A stretch of 64,000 nt of DNA, from NCBI RefSeq assembly GCF_030865425.1, contig NZ_JAVFCB010000010.1, forward strand, positions 62,001 through 126,000, in the 5' to 3' direction. The notes below the pieces were generated by a model that had not been told where the DNA came from, searched no databases, and saw nothing but the letters and a program-made list of their open reading frames with translations. The position numbers were made by a program, and so were the translations under genes. Source of the DNA: Microbacterium capsulatum (GTDB lineage: Bacteria > Actinomycetota > Actinomycetes > Actinomycetales > Microbacteriaceae). Below, piece after piece: positions 55,383 through 64,000 of the stretch; position 1 is the first letter of the stretch, and every line of letters starts with the position of its first letter.

Positions 55383-56737
55383 GCGAGTGCGCTCCCGGCG
55401 GTCGGGGAGACGCCGGTGGACGGCGCGGCGGCGAGCATCCGCTCCCACAGCTGCGTGAACTCGGGGAGGGTCTTCGCGGTGGTGCCGATGTCGTCGATCT
55501 CGATGCCGGGGACCCGCAGACCGATCAGGGCGCCGGTGGTCGCCATGCGGTGGTCGTGGTGCGCGGCCCAGGATCCGCCGTGCAGCGGGGCGGGGGAGAT
55601 CCGGATGCCGTCCTCGAGCTCCTCCACCTCGCCGCCGAGGGCGCGCAGGTTTCCGGCGAGCGCCGCGATCCGGTCCGTCTCGTGCAGCCGGATGTGGCCG
55701 ATGCCGGTGATCGTCGTCGGGCCCTCGGCGAGGGCGGCGAGCCCCACGAACGTCGGCGCGAGCTCGCCCGCCGCCGACAGGTCGAGGTCGGCGCCGCGGA
55801 CGCGGCCCGTGCCGCGCACGGTGAGCACCCCGCCGGCCAGACGCGCGTCGGCGCCGAGCGGCGCCAGCAGCCGGGGCAGCAGCGCCCCGGGCTGGGTGGA
55901 GCGGGTCGGCCAGCCGCCGATCGACACCTCCCCGCCGGCGACGAGCGCCGCCGCGAGGAACGGGGCCGCGTTGGACAGGTCGGGCTCGATGGCCGCGGTG
56001 ATGGCGCGGGGATGACCGCCCTGGACCAGCCATTCGCCCGGGGCGGGGCGCTCGACCTTGATGCCGCGGTGCGTGAGCGCCTCGACCGTCATGTCGATGT
56101 GCGGCATGCTCGGCAGCCGTTCGCCGGTGTGCACGAGGTGCAGGCCGACGTCGAAGCGCGGGGCGGCCAGCAGCAGCCCCGACACGAACTGGCTCGACGC
56201 GGATGCGTCGATCTCGATCCGCCCGCCGCGGATGTGCCCGCGGCCTCGGATCGTGAACGGCAGCGACCAGCTGCCCCCGTCCTCGATGTCGACGCCGAGG
56301 TCGCGCAGCGCGTGGATCATCGTGCCCATCGGCCGGTGCAGCGCGGTCTCGTGTGCGGTGATCAGCACCTCGCCGTCGGCGAGCCCGGCGAGCGGCGCGA
56401 TGAAGCGCATCACCGTCCCGGCCTGCCCGCAGTCCACGGTCGCGTCGCCGCGCAGCCGGCCGGGCGTGATCCGCAGGTCGGGACCGAAGTCGCCGGACCC
56501 TGGCTGCTCCTCGACGCCGATGCCGAGGGCGCGCAGCGCGTCGACCATGCGCGCGGAGTCGTCCGAGTGCAGGGGAGCGGTGACCAGGCCGGGGCCGTCC
56601 GCGATCGCCGCGAGCACGAGCTCGCGGTTCGTGAGCGACTTCGATCCGGGGACTCGCAGTTCGGCACGCAGAGGGCCCGCGGAGACCGGGGCGGACCAGC
56701 GGCCGCGCGGTGCGGGGGAATACGTCGTGTCGCTCAT
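55379..56737 (-). CDS. aroA: 3-phosphoshikimate 1-carboxyvinyltransferase (EPSP synthase)
   Basis: A 452-residue EPSP synthase of the shikimate pathway, joining phosphoenolpyruvate and shikimate 3-phosphate. Motifs: V-P-G-S-K-S-L-T-N-R near the N-terminus (catalytic lysine), N-terminal domain sequence D-C-G-Q-A-G-T-V-M-R-F, and the second signature R-L-H-E-T-D-R-I-A-A-L-A near residue 355. The PEP-site segment has alanine where many class I enzymes have glycine in the NAGT motif (here G-Q-A-G-T). TAGGGT at 56746-56751 (minus) is 8 bases before the ATG. It is divergent from sigH. Confidence 0.95.
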   Translation of the reverse strand: MSDTTYSPAPRGRWSAPVSAGPLRAELRVPGSKSLTNRELVLAAIADGPGLVTAPLHSDDSARMVDALRALGIGVEEQPGSGDFGPDLRITPGRLRGDATVDCGQAGTVMRFIAPLAGLADGEVLITAHETALHRPMGTMIHALRDLGVDIEDGGSWSLPFTIRGRGHIRGGRIEIDASASSQFVSGLLLAAPRFDVGLHLVHTGERLPSMPHIDMTVEALTHRGIKVERPAPGEWLVQGGHPRAITAAIEPDLSNAAPFLAAALVAGGEVSIGGWPTRSTQPGALLPRLLAPLGADARLAGGVLTVRGTGRVRGADLDLSAAGELAPTFVGLAALAEGPTTITGIGHIRLHETDRIAALAGNLRALGGEVEELEDGIRISPAPLHGGSWAAHHDHRMATTGALIGLRVPGIEIDDIGTTAKTLPEFTQLWERMLAAAPSTGVSPTAGSALA

Positions 56738-56854
56738 CGGTTCCTACCCTACTGAAGGCCTCCGACAGGGGACCGCGGGAAAGACAGAAGGACGCCCATG
56801 CTCGCGACGCTCGATCCGGTGACGGTCGACATCGACGGCCTAGAATGGCTGGCG

Positions 56855-57475
56855 ATGAACGATCAGGCACCGATGGACGCTTCGCCCGACGCGGAGGAGA
56901 ATTCCGCGCGTCGCGAATTCGAGGAGCAGGCGATCCCCTTCATGGATCAGCTGTACGCGGCTGCCATGCGCATGACCCGCAACCCCGCCGACGCAGCCGA
57001 TCTCGTGCAGGAGACGTTCGTGAAAGCGTACGCGTCCTGGGCGAGCTTCACGCAGGGGACGAACCTCAAGGCGTGGCTGTACCGGATCCTGACGAACACC
57101 TACATCAACATCTATCGCAAGCGTCAGCGCGAGCCCTACCAGGGCACGATCGACGAGCTCGAGGACTGGCAGCTCGGCGGCGCCGAGTCGACCACGGCCT
57201 CGCACAGCCGGTCGGCGGAGGCCGAGGCGATCGATCGGATGCCGGCTTCGGTCGTCAAGGAGGCGCTGCAGGCGGTGCCGGAGGACTTCCGACTGGCGGT
57301 GTATCTCGCGGACGTCGAGGGCTTCGCCTATCAGGAGATCGCCGACATCATGAAGACCCCCATCGGCACCGTCATGAGCCGCCTGCACCGCGGGCGTCGC
57401 ATGCTGCGGGAGCTGCTGGCGGACTATGCCGCGGAGCGAGGGATCGCCACGGCGGGCACGAGGAGCACGAAATGA
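56855..57475 (+). CDS. sigH: ECF sigma factor SigH/SigR
   Basis: A 206-residue group IV sigma factor with region 2 ([31 protein letters not shown]) and region 4 (L-P-E-D-F-R-like [23 protein letters not shown]). It belongs to the SigH/SigR group that governs disulfide stress and heat responses. The next gene encodes its ZAS anti-sigma partner. The start is set at ATG 56855 because TAGAAT (56841-56846) is 8 bases upstream; an in-frame ATG at 56798 would give a longer form of the type described for SigR, possibly used from an upstream promoter. Confidence 0.93.
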   Translation: MNDQAPMDASPDAEENSARREFEEQAIPFMDQLYAAAMRMTRNPADAADLVQETFVKAYASWASFTQGTNLKAWLYRILTNTYINIYRKRQREPYQGTIDELEDWQLGGAESTTASHSRSAEAEAIDRMPASVVKEALQAVPEDFRLAVYLADVEGFAYQEIADIMKTPIGTVMSRLHRGRRMLRELLADYAAERGIATAGTRSTK

Positions 57476-57717
57476 CCGACTGCGGATGCGCCAAGGCGCG
57501 GCAGGACCTGGAGGAGTACCTCCGCAACGAGATGTGCAAGACGGAGCACTCCGACATCCGCGAGCACCTCGAGCACTGCCCCTCGTGCGCGGAGGAGGCC
57601 CTGATCGCCACCACGCTGACCGAGGTCGTCTCGCGCGCGTGCAAGGAGACCGCCCCGGAGGCGCTCCGGGATCAGGTGCTCGCTCGGCTGCGCGCCGTGC
57701 AGGCCACCGCGCACTGA
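57472..57717 (+). CDS. rsrA: Zinc-binding anti-sigma factor RsrA/RshA
   Basis: An 81-residue ZAS-family anti-sigma factor. The redox zinc motif H32-x3-C36-x2-C39 is intact, with additional cysteines at 4, 6, 22 and 57. Disulfide formation under oxidative stress releases zinc and frees the sigma factor. It overlaps the sigH stop by four bases (ATGA), which keeps the two proteins stoichiometric. The length and C-terminal helix match the mycothiol-system anti-sigma-R group. Confidence 0.94.
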   Translation: MTDCGCAKARQDLEEYLRNEMCKTEHSDIREHLEHCPSCAEEALIATTLTEVVSRACKETAPEALRDQVLARLRAVQATAH

Positions 57718-57754
57718 CGAGGGCGGCGTCCCCGGCTGTCGCTACGCTGGGGCC

Positions 57755-59059
57755 ATGACCCTGATCGACGCGCGGGAGATCGCCGCGGACCCGCTGTCCA
57801 CCGCGAGACTGGGCGAGGCGGGCCTCGACTACCGTGTGATCGACATGGCCGACGACCTCGCTGCGGCCGCCTTCGCGCGCGCCGGTGAGCGGGGCTTCCT
57901 GAACCCGGATCCCGCGCCCGAAGCGGTCGCGGAGATCCGCGAGGCGTTCGCCGCGCGCCGCAACATCGGCGTGTTCGACCCGGCATCCACCGGGCTGAAG
58001 GGCGTGCCGGTCGCGACCGTGAACTCGTTCGTGACCCCGTTGACCGTCCCCGGCGGGACGCTGGACATGTGGGCGGTCAGCGCGGTCACCGTGAACGGCA
58101 CGCACCGGCGTCGCGGCATCGCGCGCAACCTCCTCGAGGGGGAGCTGCGCTCGGCCGTCGCCGCGGGCGCGGCGATCGCGGGTCTCACCGTCACCGAGGC
58201 CACCCTCTACGGCCGGTACGGGTTCGGGCCCGCCGTGCCCGTCTCGACGTTCACCGTCGACGCGCGTCGCGCCGGCTGGGCCGCTGTGCCGTCGCCGGGG
58301 CGTCTCGAGACGATCGAGCGGGAGCAGCTCGCCGAGGCCCTCGCCGAGCTGCACGAGCGCACGCGCGTCGCGCGGGCCGGGCAGATCCCGGGCTGGAACC
58401 GTCGCTGGCGGCAGCTGGCCGGGCTCGCCGCGGCCGACGAGCGCGGCCGGAACGTGCGCGGCGTCCGCTACCTCGACGAGGACGGCGTCATGCAGGGCGT
58501 GATGGCGTACACGCTCGAGCCGCTGACCGGGGCGTTCGGAGCCGACCTCGTCGTCCGGCACGTCATCGGCACGACGCCCGAGGGGATGCGCGCCGTGTGG
58601 GGCTTCGCCGTGAACCACGACCTGGTCCGGACGGTGACCGCGGCGCTGCGCCCCGCCGACGATCCGCTGCCGCTGCTCGTCGCCGACCAGCGCGCGGTGC
58701 AGAACGTCGTGCACGATCACGGCTGGCTGCGGATCCTCGACGTGCCCGCGGCACTGACCGCGCGCACCTACCGCGCGCCGCTGGACATCGTGATCGCGGT
58801 CACGGATCCCTACGGGTACGCGAGCGGATCCTGGCGGCTGCGGATCGGGCAGGACGGCACGGCCGCGGTCGCGGAGGACGCCGGCGTGCCGGACGTCGAG
58901 ATGGGCGTCGCCGCCCTGTCGACGCTGTATCTGGGCGGCGTGCGGGCCACGGCGCTGCGGGTCGCGGGCCTGCTGCGCACGGCGTCGAAGGAGGCGGCGG
59001 TCGAGATCGACGACGCGTTCCGTTCGATCACGGCGCCCGCGCTCACGATCTGGTACTGA
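57755..59059 (+). CDS. Eis-like GNAT N-acetyltransferase
   Basis: A 434-residue protein of the Eis family: a GNAT domain with the CoA-binding loop V-N-G-T-H-R-R-R-G-I-A-R-N-L-L (about 113-127), a second GNAT-like domain and an SCP2-like C-terminal domain ending in a free carboxylate after T-I-W-Y. The terminal carboxylate and the tyrosine of the G-R-Y-G-F-G segment (Y147) are the catalytic elements in Eis of M. tuberculosis, which acetylates aminoglycosides and proteins at several amines. Substrate here is unknown. TACGCT at 57743-57748 is 6 bases before the ATG, so it is leaderless. Confidence 0.88.
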   Translation: MTLIDAREIAADPLSTARLGEAGLDYRVIDMADDLAAAAFARAGERGFLNPDPAPEAVAEIREAFAARRNIGVFDPASTGLKGVPVATVNSFVTPLTVPGGTLDMWAVSAVTVNGTHRRRGIARNLLEGELRSAVAAGAAIAGLTVTEATLYGRYGFGPAVPVSTFTVDARRAGWAAVPSPGRLETIEREQLAEALAELHERTRVARAGQIPGWNRRWRQLAGLAAADERGRNVRGVRYLDEDGVMQGVMAYTLEPLTGAFGADLVVRHVIGTTPEGMRAVWGFAVNHDLVRTVTAALRPADDPLPLLVADQRAVQNVVHDHGWLRILDVPAALTARTYRAPLDIVIAVTDPYGYASGSWRLRIGQDGTAAVAEDAGVPDVEMGVAALSTLYLGGVRATALRVAGLLRTASKEAAVEIDDAFRSITAPALTIWY

Positions 59060-59088
59060 ATGTCCGGGGCCCCGGCTAGCCTGTCGGC

Positions 59089-60417
59089 GTGACCTCGTCC
59101 GTTCCTGCGCTCGACCGCACGGTCCCGGCCGGCCTCGGTCTCGCCCAGGGCATCGCACTGTACCTCGCGTCCGTTCTCGGCACGGGGCTGCTGGTTCTGC
59201 CGGGACTCGCGGCGAAGACCGCGGGTCCGGCGAGCCTCGTCGCGGTCGCGGTCATCACCGCGCTCGCGATCCCTCTCGCCGGCGCGTTCGCCGCGCTCGC
59301 CGCACGCCACCCGGATCCGGGCGGCGTGGCCAGCTACGCGCGCCGTGCGCTCGGGCCCACCGCCGCGCGGGCGACCGGCTACTGGTTCCTCTTCGGCGTG
59401 GCGGCGGGAGGGCCCGTCGTCGCTGTGCTCGGCGCCCGATACATCGCCACCGCCGTCGGCATCGACACGGCCGGCATCCCGTGGCTGGCCCTGGCGTTCC
59501 TCGTCGCACCGCTCGCCGCCAACATGTTCGGCGTGCGGCTCACGGGTTGGCTGCAGCTCGCGCTCACCGGGCTGCTGCTCGCGGTCGTCGTGGTGGTCGT
59601 CGCCCTCGCCGCGCCCGCCGCGCGGCCGGAGAACCTCACCCCGTTCCTCCCGCACGGCTGGGGCGGAGTGGGCACCGCGATCGTGATGTTCGTGTGGGCG
59701 TTCGCCGGCTGGGAGGTGGGCACCCACATCTCCGGGGAGTTCGCGCGCCCGCGCCGCACGATCCCGCTCGCGACCGCGGTCACCCTGATCCTCGCGGGGG
59801 CCTGCTATCTCGCGCTGCAGCTGGTCACGGTCGGGGCGCTGGGAGCGCGTGCGGGGAAGGGCGACGTCGTGCTGCTCGATCTCGCCGAGGCGGGAGGGAT
59901 CCGCGCCGCGCCGACCCTCATCGGGGTGGTGTCCGCGGTCGTCGCGCTCGGCGTGCTGAACGTGTACCTCGCCGCCTTCGGCAAGCTGGGCGCGTCGCTC
60001 GCCGTCAACGGCGACCTGCCGCTCTGGTTCGCGAAGGGCGTCGGATCCGGGGCGGTGCCGCGCCGTGCGCTCCTGCTGTCCGGCGGGCTGGTGGGGATCT
60101 ACTTCGTCATCGCGGCGGCGACCGGGTTCGACCTGCAGCCGTTCATCCTCGTCCACACCGCCAGCATGGTGGCGGTCTACACGATCGGCATGGTCGCTGC
60201 GATCCGGATCTTGCCCCGGCGAACGGCCGGCTGGTGGATGGCGGTCGTCGCGGCGGTGTGCACGGCCGGCCTGCTGGTGCTCGCCGGGGCAGCGCTCGCG
60301 GTCCCCGCGGCGGTCGCGATCCTCGCGCTCGCCGTCACCGGCGTGCGCCGCGCCGGAAGACGACGACGCGGTGCCCCGGAAGCCCGGGACACCGCGTCGA
60401 TCGGCGATTCGACCTAG
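59089..60417 (+). CDS. APC-family amino acid permease
   Basis: A 442-residue permease with twelve predicted spans. G-L-A-Q-G-I-A-L-Y-L-A-S-V-L-G-T-G-L-L-V-L-P (about 18-39) is the unwound TM1 with the G-S/T-G motif, and F-V-W-A-F-A-G-W-E is the TM6 equivalent. It resembles the YjeH (methionine/branched-chain efflux) branch. The start is GTG with TAGCCT (59077-59082) 6 bases upstream. The stop codon TAG overlaps the TAG of the convergent kgd gene through the shared CTAG at 60414-60417, so the two 3' ends interlock without room for a terminator. Confidence 0.87.
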   Translation: MTSSVPALDRTVPAGLGLAQGIALYLASVLGTGLLVLPGLAAKTAGPASLVAVAVITALAIPLAGAFAALAARHPDPGGVASYARRALGPTAARATGYWFLFGVAAGGPVVAVLGARYIATAVGIDTAGIPWLALAFLVAPLAANMFGVRLTGWLQLALTGLLLAVVVVVVALAAPAARPENLTPFLPHGWGGVGTAIVMFVWAFAGWEVGTHISGEFARPRRTIPLATAVTLILAGACYLALQLVTVGALGARAGKGDVVLLDLAEAGGIRAAPTLIGVVSAVVALGVLNVYLAAFGKLGASLAVNGDLPLWFAKGVGSGAVPRRALLLSGGLVGIYFVIAAATGFDLQPFILVHTASMVAVYTIGMVAAIRILPRRTAGWWMAVVAAVCTAGLLVLAGAALAVPAAVAILALAVTGVRRAGRRRRGAPEARDTASIGDST

Positions 60418-63400
60418 AGGGTGAGTGCCCGCGCGAGCAGGTCGGCCTGCTCCGCGGCGTGCACCTTCGAGGATCCGGTGGACGGCGCCGCCGAGGCCGG
60501 GCGCGTGATCGGGTGGACCGGGCGCGCACCGGGGACGGTCTGGAAGTGCAGCGCGAGGAACGGCCAGGCGCCCTGGTTCTCCGGCTCCTCCTGCACCCAC
60601 ACGATCTCCGCGTTCGGGTAGGTGTCGGCGATCGTCTTGAGCTGGCGCAGCGGGATCGGGTAGAGCTGCTCGACGCGCACCAGGGCGATCTGGGGGTTCG
60701 GGTTCTTCTCGAGCTCGGCGAGCAGATCCCAGTGCACCTTGCCGGAGTGGAAGATCACGCGCTTGACAGCGGCGCGGTCCAGCTCGCGGGTGTCGTCGAT
60801 CACCGGCTCGAAGCGGCCCTGGGTGAACTCCTCCACCTGGCTCGTCGCGCCGCGCAGACGCAGCATCGCCTTCGGGGTGAACACGATCAGCGGCTTGCGC
60901 GGGCGCGCGTACGCCTGACGGCGCAGCAGGTGGAAGTACGACGCCGGGGTGGACGGGCGCGCCACGGTCATGTTGTCCTGCGCGCACAGCTGCAGGAACC
61001 GCTCCATGCGCGCGGACGAGTGGTCCGGGCCCTGGCCCTCGTAGCCGTGCGGCAGCAGCATGACCACGCTGGACTGCTGGCCCCACTTCTGCTCGGCCGC
61101 GGAGATGTACTCGTCAATGACCGACTGGGCGCCGTTGACGAAGTCGCCGAACTGCGCCTCCCACAGCACGAGCGCCTCGGGACGCTCCACCGAGTAGCCG
61201 TACTCGAACCCGAGCGCGGCGTACTCGCTGAGCAGGGAGTCGTACACGAAGAAGCGGGCCTGGTTGTCGGACAGGTTCGCGAGCGGCAGCCACTCCTGGC
61301 CGTTGGCCCGGTCGTGCAGCGCGGCGTGGCGCGACACGAACGTGCCACGCCGGGAGTCCTGACCAGCGAGGCGCACCGGGGTGCCCTCGACGAGCAGGGA
61401 TCCGAACGCGAGCAGCTCGCCGAAGCCCCAGTCGATGGAGCCGCTGCGGCTCATCTCGACGCGCTTGTCCATCGCCTGCTGCAGCTTCGGGTGCACCGTG
61501 AAGCCCTCGGGCTTGTTGGCGTGCGCGTCGCCGATGAGGTGGATCACCTCGAGCGGGACGCCGGTGACCTCGGGGGAGCCGATCTGGTCGTCGACCGGGC
61601 CGACGCCGTTCACGGGCGCGATCGGCGTGGCGCCGGTCTCGGCGGCGTGGGTCTCCGCGAACGCGATCTCCAGGCGGTTCTGGAAGTCCGCCTTGGCCTG
61701 GTCGTACTCCTCCTGGGTGATGTCGCCGCGGCCGACGAGCGAGTCGGTGTACAGGCTGCGCACCGACCGCTTCGCCTGGATGAGGTCGGTCATCAGCGGC
61801 TGCGTCATCGACGGGTCGTCGCCCTCATTGTGCCCGCGCCGGCGGTAGCAGACGAGGTCGATCACGATGTCGCGGTGGAACCGCTCGCGGTACTCGAAGG
61901 CGAGCTGGGCGACGTGGATCACGGCCTCGGGGTCGTCACCGTTCACGTGCAGGATCGGGGCCTGGATCGTCTTCGCGACGTCCGTGGCGTACACCGAGGT
62001 GCGCGAGTCGATCGGCAGGGTCGTGAAGCCGACCTGGTTGTTCACGACCACGTGGATCGTGCCGCCCGTGCGGTAGCCGCGCAGCTGCGACATCTGCAGC
62101 GTCTCCACGACGACGCCCTGGCCGGCGAAGGCCGCGTCGCCGTGCACGAGGATCGGCAGCCAGGTGAACGTGCCGATCGGCTTGCGGTCCTGCTTGGCGC
62201 GGGCGATGCCCTCGAGCACGCCGTCCACGGTCTCCAGGTGCGAGGGGTTCGCGGCGAGGAGGATCGGCAGCTCGGCGCCGTCGTCCGAGACGAAGGTCCC
62301 CTCGGTGCCGAGGTGGTACTTCACGTCACCGGATCCGCGCTGGTTGCCCGGCAGGGTGGATCCCTCGAACTCGCGGAACACCTGGCCGTACGTCTTGCCG
62401 GCGATGTTCGTGAGCACGTTCAGGCGGCCGCGGTGCGCCATGGCGATCGCCGCGCCGTCCAGGCCGGAGCCGGCAGCGCCCTGCAGGATCTCGTCGAGCA
62501 GCGGGATGAGCGACTCGCCGCCCTCGAGGGAGAAGCGCTTCTGACCGACGTACTTCGTCTGCAGGAACGTCTCGAAGGCCTCGGCCTCGTTCAGCTTGCT
62601 GAGCACGCGCAGCTGCTCGTCGTGACCCGGCTTGACGTAGGGGATCTCGACCTTCTCCTGGAACCACAGGCGCTGGGCCGGGTCCTGGATGTGCATGTAC
62701 TCGATGCCGACCGTGCGGCAGTACGAGTCGCGCAGCACGCCGAGGATGTCGCGGAGCTTCATCTGGCGCTTGCCGCCGAAGCCGTTCGTGACGAAATCGC
62801 GCTCGAGGTCCCAGAAGGTCAGGCCGTGGGTCTCGATCTCGAGGTCGGGGTGCGAGCGCTGCACGTACTCCAGCGGGTCGATGTCGGCCATCAGGTGGCC
62901 GCGCACGCGGTACGAGTTGATCAGCTCCTGCACGCGGGCGGTCTTGTCGACGCGCTCGGACAGGTCCACCGCGATGTCGCTGGCCCAGTGGATCGGCGCG
63001 TACGGGATGCGCAGCGCACGGAAGATGCTCTCGTAGAAGCCGCGCTGGCCGAGCAGCAGCTCGTGCACCTTCTTCAGGAATTCGCCGGATCCGGCGCCCT
63101 GGATGACGCGGTGGTCATAGGTGCTGGTCAGCGTGATCGTCTTGCCGATGCCGAGGGCGTCCAGCGTCTTCTGGCTGGATCCCTGGAACTCGGCCGGGTA
63201 CTCCAGGGCACCGGCGCCGATGATGCAGCCCTGGCCCTTCATCAGACGGGGCACCGAGTGCACCGTGCCGATGCCGCCCGGGTTCGTCAGCGAGAGCGTC
63301 GTGCCCTGGAAGTCGGCGGCGGTGAGCTTGTTGCCGCGGGCGCGGACGATGAGGTCCTCGTACGCGGACAGGTACTCGCTGAAGGTCAGCGTGTCGGCGC

Positions 63401-64000
63401 GCTTGATCGACGGGACGAGCAGGGCGCGGGTGCCGTCGGGCTTCGGGATGTCGATCGCGATGCCGAGGTTGATGTGCGCGGGGGCGATGACGCTGGGCTT
63501 GCCGTCGACCTCGGCGTAGTAGACGTTCTGGCTGGGGAACTCCTTGAGCGCCTGGATCAGCGCCCAGCCGATGAGGTGCGTGAAGGAGACCTTGCCGCCG
63601 CGGGTGCGGGACATGTGGTTGTTGATGACGATGCGGTTGTCGATCATCAGCTTCGCCGGCACGGTGCGGACGCTGGTCGCGGTCGGGACGGTCAGCGACT
63701 CGTCCATGTTCGCGGCGAGGGTCTTCGGCAGGCCGCGCAGCGGCGTGACGACGTCCTCGTGGTGCTCGTGCGGACCGTCGGCGGCGCGGTCCTGCGCCTG
63801 CGCCGGGATCGGCGCCTGCCGGGCGGGCTTGGTCGTGGTCCGCGCCACCGGCGTCTGGCCGATCACCGGGATCGGCGCCGTGACGGGGTGCGCCTCGACG
63901 GCGGGAGCGGTCTGCGCCGCGGGAGCGGCTGCGGCGGAATCGGACGGGTGATAGTTCTCGAGGACCGGCCACCACTCCTTGTCGACGGAGTTGCGGTCGA
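60414..64000 (-). CDS. kgd: Multifunctional 2-oxoglutarate dehydrogenase/decarboxylase Kgd (SucA-type), partial
   Basis: The frame is open to the end of the window, so the N-terminus is missing; 1195 codons are visible. Read from the start: a segment resembling the E1 N-terminal helix (S-V-D-K-E-W-W-P), a Pro/Ala linker, an E2-type acyltransferase core with S-T-Y-D-H-R-V-I-Q-G near 63100, then the thiamine-diphosphate E1 part with M-A-H-R-G-R-L-N-V-L and N-N-Q-V-G-F-T-T. This E2-E1 fusion is the actinobacterial OdhA/Kgd type of the TCA cycle, usually regulated by the FHA protein GarA/OdhI. The lipoyl E2 partner is elsewhere. The stop interlocks with that of the convergent permease gene. Confidence 0.95.
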   Translation of the reverse strand, partial: DRNSVDKEWWPVLENYHPSDSAAAAPAAQTAPAVEAHPVTAPIPVIGQTPVARTTTKPARQAPIPAQAQDRAADGPHEHHEDVVTPLRGLPKTLAANMDESLTVPTATSVRTVPAKLMIDNRIVINNHMSRTRGGKVSFTHLIGWALIQALKEFPSQNVYYAEVDGKPSVIAPAHINLGIAIDIPKPDGTRALLVPSIKRADTLTFSEYLSAYEDLIVRARGNKLTAADFQGTTLSLTNPGGIGTVHSVPRLMKGQGCIIGAGALEYPAEFQGSSQKTLDALGIGKTITLTSTYDHRVIQGAGSGEFLKKVHELLLGQRGFYESIFRALRIPYAPIHWASDIAVDLSERVDKTARVQELINSYRVRGHLMADIDPLEYVQRSHPDLEIETHGLTFWDLERDFVTNGFGGKRQMKLRDILGVLRDSYCRTVGIEYMHIQDPAQRLWFQEKVEIPYVKPGHDEQLRVLSKLNEAEAFETFLQTKYVGQKRFSLEGGESLIPLLDEILQGAAGSGLDGAAIAMAHRGRLNVLTNIAGKTYGQVFREFEGSTLPGNQRGSGDVKYHLGTEGTFVSDDGAELPILLAANPSHLETVDGVLEGIARAKQDRKPIGTFTWLPILVHGDAAFAGQGVVVETLQMSQLRGYRTGGTIHVVVNNQVGFTTLPIDSRTSVYATDVAKTIQAPILHVNGDDPEAVIHVAQLAFEYRERFHRDIVIDLVCYRRRGHNEGDDPSMTQPLMTDLIQAKRSVRSLYTDSLVGRGDITQEEYDQAKADFQNRLEIAFAETHAAETGATPIAPVNGVGPVDDQIGSPEVTGVPLEVIHLIGDAHANKPEGFTVHPKLQQAMDKRVEMSRSGSIDWGFGELLAFGSLLVEGTPVRLAGQDSRRGTFVSRHAALHDRANGQEWLPLANLSDNQARFFVYDSLLSEYAALGFEYGYSVERPEALVLWEAQFGDFVNGAQSVIDEYISAAEQKWGQQSSVVMLLPHGYEGQGPDHSSARMERFLQLCAQDNMTVARPSTPASYFHLLRRQAYARPRKPLIVFTPKAMLRLRGATSQVEEFTQGRFEPVIDDTRELDRAAVKRVIFHSGKVHWDLLAELEKNPNPQIALVRVEQLYPIPLRQLKTIADTYPNAEIVWVQEEPENQGAWPFLALHFQTVPGARPVHPITRPASAAPSTGSSKVHAAEQADLLARALTL

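Overview
The window is high-G+C (about 70%), densely coded chromosomal DNA from an actinobacterium, most likely a Microbacterium or close relative (Microbacteriaceae). Evidence: two WhiB proteins, MtrA-MtrB-LpqB, a SigH/RsrA-type thiol-redox pair, DUF3499 and DUF5719 proteins, a fused Kgd-type 2-oxoglutarate enzyme, and gene order close to the Mycobacterium tuberculosis Rv3219-Rv3260 region (whiB2, DUF3499, mtrAB-lpqB-comF-hpf-secA, Rv3235, pdtaS, whiB1, rsgA-aroA, sigH-rshA). The genus is an inference. No rRNA, tRNA, CRISPR array, transposase or integrase was seen, and no gene-free stretch exceeds 300 bases.

Layout. 1-12.3 kb is cell-envelope glycan assembly: the end of a DUF6541-type membrane protein, a Wzm/Wzt-type polysaccharide exporter, a GlfT1-like glycosyltransferase, two tandem O-antigen-ligase-like proteins, whiB2, an 1100-residue membrane glycosyltransferase and a DUF5719 protein. 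12.3-15 kb holds a degenerate zincin-family protein, DUF3499, and a divergent RDD/SpoIIM pair. 15.1-18.7 kb is aqpZ plus the furA-katG peroxide-defence unit. 19-24.7 kb is a five-gene translationally coupled operon (membrane protein, DUF4129, DUF4350, MoxR ATPase, DUF58). 24.8-36.7 kb is the conserved mtrA-mtrB-lpqB-comF-hpf-secA block, with a coiled-coil protein and two regulators between hpf and secA.

36.7-46.6 kb is an accessory catabolic island and the most interesting part. It encodes FdrA, a YlbE/DUF1116 protein and a DUF2877 protein (homologues of the three E. coli oxamate carbamoyltransferase proteins), a carbamate kinase, two NCS1-type nucleobase/ureide permeases, a GuaD-like deaminase, an ankyrin-repeat protein and a GntR/FCD regulator. 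Two near-identical 10-bp motifs two helical turns apart lie in the divergent promoter. I infer import of an N-heterocycle or ureide, phosphorolytic release of carbamoyl phosphate, and ATP formation by carbamate kinase. No ring-opening amidohydrolase is present, so the substrate is open.

46.6-64 kb returns to core genes: an AlaA-like aminotransferase, a SAF-domain/MinD-like pair, a small HTH protein, an Rv3235-family protein, a PdtaS-like kinase, whiB1, Bcp peroxiredoxin, rsgA-aroA, sigH-rsrA, an Eis-like acetyltransferase, an amino-acid permease and the 3' part of kgd. A recurrent feature is a TANNNT -10 box only 6-9 bases before the start codon, implying many leaderless mRNAs; several starts were chosen on that basis.
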